This document shows, in pieces, positions 7,040-12,594 of a stretch of 12,594 bases of DNA. The notes under the pieces were generated by a model. The model saw nothing but the letters and a program-made list of their open reading frames with translations. It was not told the DNA's origin and made no database searches. The stretch comes from Treponema sp. (GTDB lineage Bacteria; Spirochaetota; Spirochaetia; Treponematales; Breznakiellaceae). A program made the position numbers and the translations under genes. Position 1 is the first letter of the stretch. Each line of letters opens with the position of its first letter. The stretch covers positions 1 to 12,594 of the forward strand of contig JAITNU010000040.1 of NCBI GenBank assembly GCA_031290325.1, read 5' to 3'.

Positions 7040-7078
7040 GACCAGCCAGAGCAAATACGCAATGCCCACACTATACAT
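6575..7078 (-). CDS. TM2-domain membrane protein with winged-helix-like tail
   Basis: The 167-residue protein starts with a TM2 domain: a first membrane segment (about 4-24), the signature turn GFHRFYLGK (20-28), and a second segment (about 31-52) ending in YDFFTLP, which fits the usual G-x-HRFYLG and acidic end of this family. Residues ~90-155 form a predicted soluble part with the pattern of a small winged helix: VERVILKLAKEQKG, then SASEVALAANVSIEEAKKNLDTLVSKG, then a short beta-like hairpin. The function of TM2 proteins in bacteria is largely unknown; the tail could bind DNA or mediate protein contacts. The ATG at 7078 is preceded by GGAGAGG. It diverges from the DAHP synthase fusion gene with its own promoter. 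Confidence 0.88.
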   Translation of the reverse strand: MYSVGIAYLLWLVSGCGALGFHRFYLGKIPTGLLWMCTGGLGMVGAIYDFFTLPGQVREANIRNALFNPIVVRQGARNWRYVNDGDARIVKEKETVERVILKLAKEQKGVLSASEVALAANVSIEEAKKNLDTLVSKGFAEIRVRKTGTLVYTIPEMMDTDAPLEDF

Positions 7079-7106
7079 AATAGAACCTCTCCAATAGACT
7101 CATTTA

Positions 7107-7135
7107 ACTATAGCACAAAGGCCGATGTTTGGGAA
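7107..7135 (-). promoter_or_regulatory. Predicted promoter of the TM2-domain gene
   Basis: On the minus strand TTCCCA (7135-7130, four of six matches), a 17-base spacer and TATAGT (7112-7107, five of six) precede the TM2 gene by about 29 bases. It is back to back with the promoter of the DAHP synthase fusion. Confidence 0.5.
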
Positions 7136-7155
7136 CCCCTTGTATTTTTTTCCCG

Positions 7156-7184
7156 TTGCCGGTAGCATGATGCTACTCTATTAT
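7156..7184 (+). promoter_or_regulatory. Predicted promoter with palindromic operator in the spacer
   Basis: TTGCCG (7156-7161), a 17-base spacer and TATTAT (7179-7184, five of six matches) precede the DAHP synthase fusion. The spacer is filled by a perfect palindrome, GTAGCATGATGCTAC (7162-7176; 7 bp arms about one central base), a classic place for a repressor to block polymerase. Start near 7191 would leave only about 10 leader bases and clip the GAGG at 7189-7192, so the true -10 may lie elsewhere. Confidence 0.4.
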
Positions 7185-7200
7185 TATTGAGGCTTGCTAT

Positions 7201-9132
7201 ATGCTCGTTGTGTTATCCAAGGGAATTTCGCTCCGTGATAAGGAACTGGTCCGGGTTTACCTCCAGGACCGGGGTTTTAGTATGCGGGAACAACAGTTTG
7301 GGGAGGATGCGATCATCGGCGCCACCGGCAAAGGTACGGCGGATATCCGGGAACTCAGCCTCCTGCCAGGGGTGGAGCGGGTAGCGGCCACCTCAAAGCC
7401 CTATGAACTGGCCTCCCGGGAGACTAAACCGGAGGATACCATCGTTACGGTGGGGCCGGTTAAGATCGGGGGGTCCCGGATTTCGATTATTGCCGGGCCG
7501 TGTGCGGTGGAAAGCAGGGAACAGATCCTGGAAACCGCCGCCCTGGTCCGGGAGTCCGGCGCGGTGATGCTCCGGGGGGGGGCGTATAAGCCCCGGACCA
7601 GCCCCTACGCCTTTCAGGGCCTGGGAATGCAGGGGCTTGAATACATGAAGGCCGCCGGGGAGGCCAATGGGATGCCCATCGTTACTGAGGTGGTATCCCC
7701 GGAACTGGCAGTTCAGATGCGGGACCTTACCGATATGTTTCAGATTGGTGCCCGGAACATGCAGAACTTTGAACTCCTCAAGAAGGTCGGCTCCCTGGGA
7801 AAGCCGGTGCTCCTCAAGCGGGGATCCTCGGCAACCATTGAGGAATGGCTCCTGTCGGCAGAGTACCTTCTGGCATCGGGGACCAGGGACGTGGTTCTCT
7901 GTGAGCGGGGGATTCGGACCTTTGAGACCTACACCCGCAATACCCTCGACATTTCCGCCATCCCCGTGGTGAAGGACCTTTCCCACTTGCCGGTCATCGT
8001 GGATCCGAGCCACGCGGTGGGGATTCGCGCCAAGGTAAGCCCCGCGGGACTCGCCGCCATTGCTGCAGGGGCCGACGGCTTGACCGTAGAGGTTCATCCC
8101 CGGCCTGATGAGGCCCTTTCCGATGGGCCTCAGTCCCTCTACCCCGAACAGTTTGAACGGCTCATGCGGGATATTGAGGCCCTGGCCCCGGTGGTGGGAA
8201 AGGAACTGCTGCGGACCCCCCGGCCTTATCAGGGACCAGGCGTACCAGAGCGTGCCGTAGCCAGGGGCGCCGGATCCGAGCGGATCGCCTTTTCCGGGGA
8301 AAGTGGCGCATTTGCGGAACAGGCCCTAATGCGCGCCTTTGGTGAGGAGGCGCCTCAGCTCCATGTTGCCTCCTTCGCAGCGGTTTTTGACGCGGTCCTG
8401 GATGGTTCCGCCGCTGCCGGGGTGGTTCCAGTGGAGAACAGCCTCACCGGTTCGATTCATGAAAACTACGACCTTTTCCTGCGCTATCCTGATATAGCCA
8501 TTGTAGGGGAACTCAAGCTCCGCATTGTCCACTGTCTCATCGCCTGCGAAGGGGCCAGCATTGATTCCATCCGTATGGTGCGGAGCCATAACCAGGGGTT
8601 TGAGCAGTGCCGGGAATTCCTGGATCAGCACCTGTGGCGGCATGAACCCTACAACAACACCGCCACCGCAGTGGCCTCCATTCTCCGGGAGGATGGCACG
8701 GACCTGACCACCATCGCGGCTATTGCCGGGGAAGCGGCGGCTCGTGCCCATGGGCTGAAAGTCCTCAAGACGGGAATCGAGACCAATCCCTCAAACTATA
8801 CCCGCTTCGTCATCATCTCCCGGCGGAATGGCGGGGATCGTGCGCCAGTGCCTCCGAGCCTGGGTTCCCAGCCCCCCACCAAGGCGTCTCTGGTGTTTTC
8901 GGTGCCCGATACCCCAGGTTCCCTCTTCGCCTGTTTGCAGATCCTGAGCGAAAAAGGTATCAACCTTTCAAAACTGGAATCCCGTCCCATCCAGGGCCAG
9001 CCCTGGCGCTATCTTTTCTATGTGGATGTCAGCCTTCCGCAAACAGAAGGGATCTTTGAGGCGGTGATGGAAGCATTGAAGACGAAGACCGAGGACTTCC
9101 GTTTCCTGGGGGCTTATAGGGCTTCATTGTAA
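7201..9132 (+). CDS. aroF-pheA: DAHP synthase - prephenate dehydratase fusion with ACT domain
   Basis: The protein joins the first shikimate-pathway enzyme to the last dedicated phenylalanine step. Residues 1-70 match the ferredoxin-like regulatory domain of Thermotoga-type DAHP synthase. Residues ~80-338 are the barrel joining PEP and erythrose-4-phosphate, with KPRTS (130-134) and putative metal ligands Cys101, His271, Glu297 and Asp308, each one residue off the Thermotoga positions. Residues ~360-541 are prephenate dehydratase (prephenate to phenylpyruvate), with VENS (411-414), NNTATA (485-490) and the catalytic NYTRF (532-536). Residues ~562-635 are an ACT domain with ESRP (593-596), the usual phenylalanine-binding motif. 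The linker (339-358) is too short for chorismate mutase. The start aligns with the Thermotoga N-terminus. Feedback inhibition by aromatic amino acids is expected from the two end domains. Confidence 0.95.
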   Translation: MLVVLSKGISLRDKELVRVYLQDRGFSMREQQFGEDAIIGATGKGTADIRELSLLPGVERVAATSKPYELASRETKPEDTIVTVGPVKIGGSRISIIAGPCAVESREQILETAALVRESGAVMLRGGAYKPRTSPYAFQGLGMQGLEYMKAAGEANGMPIVTEVVSPELAVQMRDLTDMFQIGARNMQNFELLKKVGSLGKPVLLKRGSSATIEEWLLSAEYLLASGTRDVVLCERGIRTFETYTRNTLDISAIPVVKDLSHLPVIVDPSHAVGIRAKVSPAGLAAIAAGADGLTVEVHPRPDEALSDGPQSLYPEQFERLMRDIEALAPVVGKELLRTPRPYQGPGVPERAVARGAGSERIAFSGESGAFAEQALMRAFGEEAPQLHVASFAAVFDAVLDGSAAAGVVPVENSLTGSIHENYDLFLRYPDIAIVGELKLRIVHCLIACEGASIDSIRMVRSHNQGFEQCREFLDQHLWRHEPYNNTATAVASILREDGTDLTTIAAIAGEAAARAHGLKVLKTGIETNPSNYTRFVIISRRNGGDRAPVPPSLGSQPPTKASLVFSVPDTPGSLFACLQILSEKGINLSKLESRPIQGQPWRYLFYVDVSLPQTEGIFEAVMEALKTKTEDFRFLGAYRASL

Positions 9133-9162
9133 TGATCTTCTATAATAACCGAGGAGTACCTT

Positions 9163-9507
9163 ATGGATAACTGTATTTTTTGTAAGATTGTAAGCGGTGC
9201 GATACCGGCCAAGAGGATCTACGAGGATGACGAGCTTTTGGCCTTTCATGACGTATCCCCCCAGGCGCCGGTACATTTTCTGGTCATCCCCAGGCGGCAC
9301 ATCCGGAACATCATGGAATTGGCCCCTGAGGATGTGGCCCTTGTCGGACACCTGCTGCACAAGGCCCAGGAATTGGCGGCAAAACTCGGCTGTGCAGAGA
9401 AGGGCGCCCGGTTCGTAATCAACTGCAAGTCCGATGGCGGACAAACGGTGGACCATCTCCATATTCATGTGCTGGGAGGACGTCCCCTGGCATGGCCGCC
9501 GGGATGA
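9163..9507 (+). CDS. HIT-family nucleotide-binding hydrolase (HinT-like)
   Basis: At 114 residues this is a complete HIT protein, a dimeric cytoplasmic hydrolase or transferase that acts on nucleoside phosphoramidates and related AMP conjugates. The histidine triad His98-Leu-His100-Ile-His102 followed by VLGG is present; His100 is the expected nucleophile. The N-terminus has CIFCKI (4-9), seen in the zinc-binding and HinT-like branches, and the end GRPLAWPPG is typical. The ATG follows the preceding stop by 30 bases, with GAGGAG six bases upstream, so it is likely co-transcribed with the DAHP synthase fusion. A TATAAT at 9141-9146 could add transcription, but no matching -35 is evident. Link to aromatic synthesis is not implied by the family. 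Confidence 0.93.
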   Translation: MDNCIFCKIVSGAIPAKRIYEDDELLAFHDVSPQAPVHFLVIPRRHIRNIMELAPEDVALVGHLLHKAQELAAKLGCAEKGARFVINCKSDGGQTVDHLHIHVLGGRPLAWPPG

Positions 9508-9572
9508 AGCCTGTTGAGAACCACCATCAAGGCAAAATAGGTTTATCACCGGTATTTTAGGAAGTAGTCAAG

Positions 9573-11006
9573 GTGTCTGATCAAAAATTGAATCAAAACC
9601 TCAAAGCCGATGCTGCGGACCGGCTTGGTACAGAGCGTGTAGGTAAGTTGCTATTACGGTTCTCTGTTCCGGCAATTATCGGGATGCTGGTAAACGCCTT
9701 GTACAACGTGGTGGACCGCGTCTTTGTGGGCCGGGGGGTCAATGAGGTGGCCCTTGGGGGGCTATCTCTGATCCTGCCGCTGATGACCATAGGCATGGCC
9801 TTTGCCATGCTCTTTGGCGTAGGCTCGGCAAACATGATCTCCATGCGGCTGGGTCAAGGGCGGCGGGAAGAAGCGGAAAACGCCCTGAATCACTGCTTTG
9901 TACTTCTGGTCGCCGCAGGTCTTTTCATGATAACCATGGGGCTTATCTTTCTCGACCCCCTCCTCTCGATCCTGGGGGCGCAAAAAGGCAGCGAGTCCCT
10001 GCACTATGCCCGCAGCTATCTCCGTATCATCCTCTGCGGGCAGGTCTTTATGATGGTGAGTTTCGGCCTATCCCATTGTACTCGTGCCCAGGGGTTCCCA
10101 GCCATAACTATGATCAGTATGTTCATCGGGGCGGGTTTGAATATGCTCCTGGACCCGCTCTTCATTTTTGTTTTTCACTGGGGTGTGCAAGGAGCTGCCT
10201 GGGCGACGATCATCTCCCAGCTTGCTTCTGCCATCTGGATAGTGTTGTTCAGTTTCAGTAAAAAAGCCGTGGTCAGGTTGCGGCTGCACACCCTGAAACC
10301 CTCCCTGAGTATCATTTCCCAGATTATGGCCTTTGGTTCCGCCCAATTTCTGTTGCAGTTTGTCATGTCCGGGGTCCAACTGCTCTACAATACCAGCATG
10401 GGCTGGTACGGTACAGCGGCTTTAGGGGTCGCAAACGGCGGGGACATAGCCCTGTCGGGGATGAACATTGTAAACTCCATCGGCATGCTGATCCTGATGC
10501 CCATATTCGGCATCAACCAGGGGGCACAGCCCATATTAGGGTACAATTACGGGGCAAAGCGGTTTGGCCGGGTATTGCGGGCCTACCTGGGGGCGATTGC
10601 CGCTGCCACCGTTATCTGTACCCTGGGGTTCCTGGTGGCCCAATTATTTCCAGGTATGCTGGTAAGTATCTTCGCCCCCAGGGGCAGTCCGGTGCTGCTG
10701 GAATTTACCCCCTGGGCAATGCGGGTGGTGATGATCTGCTTCCCGCTCAATGGCTTTCAAATTGTGTCCTCTAATGTGTTTGTGGTAACCGGTCGTCCCA
10801 AGGTTTCCATTCTGCTTTCAATGCTTAGGCAGTTTATTGTACTTATCCCGTGTATGCTACTCTTCGGGAGGTTTTGGGGACTTTGGGGGGTGGTTTCCGC
10901 CATGCCGGTGGCAGATGGCTTCTCATTTTTACTGACCGCCGCACTGATCTTCTTTGAGTTGAAAAAGCTGCGGGCTGCGGAAAAGCAGGAATCCCACAGG
11001 GTATAA
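9573..11006 (+). CDS. MATE-family multidrug/Na+ antiporter, MepA-like
   Basis: A 477-residue inner-membrane exporter of the MATE family, which expels cationic drugs or metabolites in exchange for Na+ or H+. The chain shows about twelve hydrophobic segments in two halves. Conserved stretches are LLRFSVPAIIGMLVNALYNV (27-46) in helix 1, the MRLGQGRREEAEN loop (91-103) and the second-half signature PIFGINQGAQPILGYNYGAK (310-329), closest to the MepA branch. The start is GTG at 9573, with AGGAAG eight bases upstream. It lies 65 bases after the HIT gene and is probably last in the operon; no terminator hairpin is visible after its TAA. The substrate cannot be read from the sequence. Confidence 0.94.
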   Translation: MSDQKLNQNLKADAADRLGTERVGKLLLRFSVPAIIGMLVNALYNVVDRVFVGRGVNEVALGGLSLILPLMTIGMAFAMLFGVGSANMISMRLGQGRREEAENALNHCFVLLVAAGLFMITMGLIFLDPLLSILGAQKGSESLHYARSYLRIILCGQVFMMVSFGLSHCTRAQGFPAITMISMFIGAGLNMLLDPLFIFVFHWGVQGAAWATIISQLASAIWIVLFSFSKKAVVRLRLHTLKPSLSIISQIMAFGSAQFLLQFVMSGVQLLYNTSMGWYGTAALGVANGGDIALSGMNIVNSIGMLILMPIFGINQGAQPILGYNYGAKRFGRVLRAYLGAIAAATVICTLGFLVAQLFPGMLVSIFAPRGSPVLLEFTPWAMRVVMICFPLNGFQIVSSNVFVVTGRPKVSILLSMLRQFIVLIPCMLLFGRFWGLWGVVSAMPVADGFSFLLTAALIFFELKKLRAAEKQESHRV

Positions 11007-11342
11007 GCAGAATCGCAGACCACAAACACATCTGAAACATCAAAAAACCATTACCTGCTATCCGCTATGGTTGGCATACACGATGCCGTCAATGACTTCC
11101 TCCAGATACTTAGGAAAGAAAAAATCACGAAATCAATACAATAATCATGCTTTTTAAGATAATTATCGGGAATTATTATAAAGTAAATCATTATATAGTA
11201 TGATATTTTATACTATTTTATCATAATTGATATATTTTATCTAAATAAGTATGTTTTTATATACATAATAAAGTAAATTATTGTTATTTTTATGTAAGAA
11301 GCAACTTACATTTTACTATTCATAATGTATATTCTGTCTACT
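11007..11342. other. AT-rich intergenic region without a gene
   Basis: GC falls sharply after about 11120, and no credible gene is seen. Small structures are present: a 7 bp inverted repeat ATAGTAT/ATACTAT (11195-11216, loop 8), another ATGTAAG/CTTACAT (11292-11311, loop 6), and two copies of ATAAAGTAAATYATT about 90 bases apart (11178 and 11268). Such repeats arise easily in AT-rich DNA. A 25-codon minus-strand stretch (11058-11132, ending PKYLEEVIDGIVYANHSG) reads like a coding remnant but is too short to judge. Confidence 0.6.
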
Positions 11343-11460
11343 TCAAATCCCGAATTCCCATTCTTCCTTCGAATCAGCCGCGTCAAGACTCACCGGAAGG
11401 CCGATCATAAAATAAAACTTCGCCCCCCGCCATTTTTCCGGGCTTCCTGTAATATGGCGC
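11343..11460 (-). pseudogene. Possible C-terminal remnant of an unknown gene
   Basis: The minus-strand frame ending at 11343 reads naturally over its last ~35 codons (AKFYFMIGLPVSLDAADSK and onward to a TAG), unlike the same frame further upstream, which is antisense to the sugar-isomerase remnant. I do not recognise it. It may be a truncated gene end; chance is also possible. Confidence 0.2.
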
Positions 11461-11484
11461 TGACCATATTCAGGGAAACATCCT

Positions 11485-11912
11485 TGTTTATGGCAAGCTG
11501 CCATGCGCCTGAACAGGCGGAAGCCCAGGGGAAGCTCCTCAATGGCTGGACGGAAAAATACGGGGGAAGTACGCAGGGAAGCGGGCCATTTTCTCCTGGA
11601 GAATACCCAGCCGTTTCGAGGCTTCCTGCTGAAACCGGACATGGATACGGGGCATCTCTTGCTTGAGGGAAAAAGCTCTGCGGACTTTTTTAAGCGCCGT
11701 ATCAGGGAGATACACCGGTCTTGACCGGGAGCAGGCTGGATGGACGGCTCCCGGACCACCGTCCGGGGGATAGGTGGTTCAGGGACCTGGTTCCGGTACT
11801 GGAAGATTTTACCGGTGTAGTCAACCTGGAAGTATTTTCCTGGAAAGAAGCCTGCATGAGTATCGATACCTTGGAGGCTATAGGGTTACTGGGTGTAAAT
11901 AAAGCGGGATAA
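11485..11912 (+). pseudogene. Frameshifted remnant of a TIM-barrel sugar-phosphate isomerase/epimerase
   Basis: Three reading-frame pieces join into the C-terminal half of a xylose-isomerase-like (AP-endonuclease-2 superfamily) barrel protein. Piece 1, up to about 11561, contains HAPEQAEAQGKLLNGWTEKY. Piece 2, from about 11566 to a TGA at 11722-11724, contains REAGHFLLENTQPF and DMDTGHLLLEGKSSADFF...REIH, matching the family's 'LEN', 'DTGH' and 'lH' strands. Piece 3, 11721-11912, contains LPDHRPGDRWFRDL and GVVNLEVFSWKEACMSIDTL, matching the family's final D-x-H-x-PG-G and 'lEvf' stretch. The first shift falls on a five-G run (11562-11566): with four Gs the first two pieces would read through. 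The N-terminal half is missing. Family members act on sugar phosphates or inositol-like sugars, but this copy must be inactive. Confidence 0.6.
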
Positions 11913-11943
11913 GGTATTTGATGCGGGTATACTGTGTAGATGG

Positions 11944-11972
11944 GTGGTGATCCACTTTTTTATTTTTTTTTT
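11944..11972 (+). terminator. Probable intrinsic terminator
   Basis: GTGG-TGAT-CCAC (11944-11955) forms a short stem and tetraloop directly followed by six Ts, an A and ten more Ts. It sits 32 bases after the end of the sugar-isomerase remnant and is likely its old terminator. The stem is short (four pairs plus wobbles), so strength is uncertain. Confidence 0.5.
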
Positions 11973-11996
11973 CGTATTTCTATAGACAAAAAAAAA
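11963..11996. repeat. T10/A9 homopolymer inverted repeat
   Basis: Ten Ts (11963-11972), a 15-base centre containing the palindrome TCTATAGA, and nine As (11988-11996) form an inverted repeat of homopolymers. It could end transcription from both sides, since the A-run is a T-run for minus-strand RNA, or simply bend DNA. Confidence 0.5.
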
Positions 11997-12007
11997 CAAA
12001 TGTGCTA

Positions 12008-12057
12008 TATATTAATATAAGGTTATTTCAAGTAACCTGCGTTATCCTAGATAACGC
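12008..12057. repeat. Three abutting palindromes, possible operator or recombination site
   Basis: Three palindromes touch end to end: TATATTAATATA (12008-12019, perfect), AGGTTATTTCAAGTAACCT (12020-12038, one wobble mismatch) and GCGTTATCCTAGATAACGC (12039-12057, perfect 8 bp arms about CTA). The last two are both 19 bases and share the frame GTTAT...TAAC, as if bound side by side by one dimeric protein. A direct repeat GCTATAT starts at 12004 and again at 12056, flanking the pair at 52 bp. No gene follows that they would obviously control. Confidence 0.55.
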
Positions 12058-12172
12058 TATATTTTACGGAGGGTGGAAGCTCCAGGTTATGTACCGGGGA
12101 GTGATAGTAATAAAAATGTACATAATTTCTTATAATACTATGAATTATACCCCCTCTATACAGAATTTATAT

Positions 12173-12409
12173 CTAGTATATCTTCCAATAAGCTATCGTG
12201 TCCTGAGTCTCAAACCACTTGTTATTCGTCTTCTTTCTTGCTCCTATTTTACCTGACTGCTCAATTTTATCCTTGCCATAGGCAAGTAAATAATCTCGAA
12301 CAGCAGGGTAATCATCTATATTATATTTTTTACTTGGGAAAGTAGCAATTATATATTGCTCTGCAAATTCGTAACCATATCTTTTAATATCTCTGCCGCG
12401 CAAAATGGG
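12173..12409 (-). pseudogene. Fragment of a type IIG-like restriction-modification enzyme, specificity domain
   Basis: The minus-strand frame from about 12409 to a TAG at 12173-12175 reads PILRGRDIKRYGYEFAEQYI, then FPSKKYNIDDYPAVRDYLLA, then a stretch with KIEQSG and ARKKTNNKWFETQDTIAYW. These are hallmark stretches of the C-terminal target-recognition region (TaqI-like C-terminal domain) of large Eco57I/type IIG DNA methyltransferase-restriction enzymes. The methyltransferase and nuclease parts are absent, and the chain stops where the family would continue, so this is a ~79-residue remnant cut at both ends. A TTG at 12403 is not a real start; the Leu is the family's own 'ILRG' residue. Its upstream side abuts an IS66 fragment at the G6 run 12407-12412. 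Confidence 0.7.
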
Positions 12410-12594
12410 GGGATAATCATCTGCGATTTTTGGGGAGCCTATCGAACCTTCAAGCGAATATCCTCATGCCTGTTACAATTCTGCTGGGCACACTTGATAC
12501 GGGAGATACGGTTTCTTGCGGAAAGTCCCGATAAGGGGGTTAGGAGGTATGGCAGGCGTGTATTGAAAGTGATTCGGCTCATGTTCCAGACAAT
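12407..12594 (+). mobile_element. IS66-family transposase fragment, runs off right edge
   Basis: The plus-strand frame starting at codon 12407 reads GGIIICDFWGAYRTFKRI, then LLQFCWAHLIREIRFLAESP, then DKGVRRYGRRVLKVIRLMF to the window end. The D-x-x-GAY followed by CWAHLIREIRFL is the central DDE-core segment of IS66-type TnpC transposases. No start codon, ribosome binding site or terminal inverted repeat lies to the left; family similarity stops at the restriction-modification remnant. It is therefore an internal fragment, at least at its 5' side. Whether the 3' part is complete cannot be seen here. Its frame is open further left, but that part is antisense to the restriction-modification remnant. 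Confidence 0.7.

Noticed and set aside
7393..8097. 234-codon minus-strand open frame
   Set aside because: It is antisense to the DAHP synthase half of the fusion, whose metal ligands and sequence leave no doubt about the coding strand.
11120..11340. CRISPR array or iteron-like repeats in the AT-rich region
   Set aside because: Only one pair of ~15-base similar sequences is found, with no regular spacing or repeated unit; low complexity explains it.
12002..12256. 84-codon plus-strand frame across the palindromes
   Set aside because: It has no ribosome binding site, begins in the palindromes and overlaps the recognisable restriction-modification fragment in antisense.
12173..12594. A working restriction-modification defence system
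   Set aside because: Only part of a specificity domain remains, without methyltransferase or nuclease motifs, and it is cut off by a transposase fragment.

Overview
The window is a 12.6 kb stretch of bacterial chromosome. Most of it is GC-rich (by eye about 55-60%), with an AT-rich, gene-poor right end. The gene set suggests a spirochaete of the Treponema group: an M18 aminopeptidase, an Hsp20 with a Tyr/Pro-rich N-terminus, flavin-dependent thymidylate synthase ThyX, a TM2-domain protein and a large aromatic-biosynthesis fusion. This assignment rests on overall protein resemblance recalled from memory, not on a marker gene, and is moderate at best.

Left block, minus strand (1-4348): gyrA runs off the left edge with its N-terminal ~720 codons present. 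It is preceded by an M18 metallo-aminopeptidase and a small heat-shock protein. The hsp20 and M18 genes are 3 bp apart and look co-transcribed from a promoter near 4470-4493. gyrA has its own promoter at 2243-2271 and a GTG start at 2162.

Middle block (4512-7135): thyX (plus) has its own good promoter. It meets, tail to tail and with a 13 bp overlap, a minus-strand membrane protein with a PAP2-like (lipid phosphatase/transferase) signature. Next come a low-confidence plus-strand reading frame with a good ribosome binding site and a minus-strand TM2-domain protein with a winged-helix-like tail.

Right coding block, plus strand (7156-11006): a 643-residue fusion of DAHP synthase (first step of the shikimate pathway) with prephenate dehydratase plus ACT domain (phenylalanine branch), then a HIT-family protein and a MATE exporter. 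They are spaced 30 and 65 bp apart and are probably one transcription unit. A perfect 15 bp palindrome fills the spacer of the predicted promoter and may be an operator.

Right end (11007-12594): a graveyard. It holds a very AT-rich spacer, a doubly frameshifted remnant of a TIM-barrel sugar-phosphate isomerase, a T-tract terminator, three directly abutting palindromes, the C-terminal specificity piece of an Eco57I/TaqI-like restriction-modification enzyme, and an internal piece of an IS66-family transposase entering from the right edge. The last two are joined at a six-G run. No CRISPR array, rRNA, tRNA or complete defence system was seen. The most noteworthy items are the DAHP synthase-prephenate dehydratase fusion without a chorismate mutase domain, the divergent PAP2-like protein, the tandem palindromes and the restriction-modification/IS66 junction.
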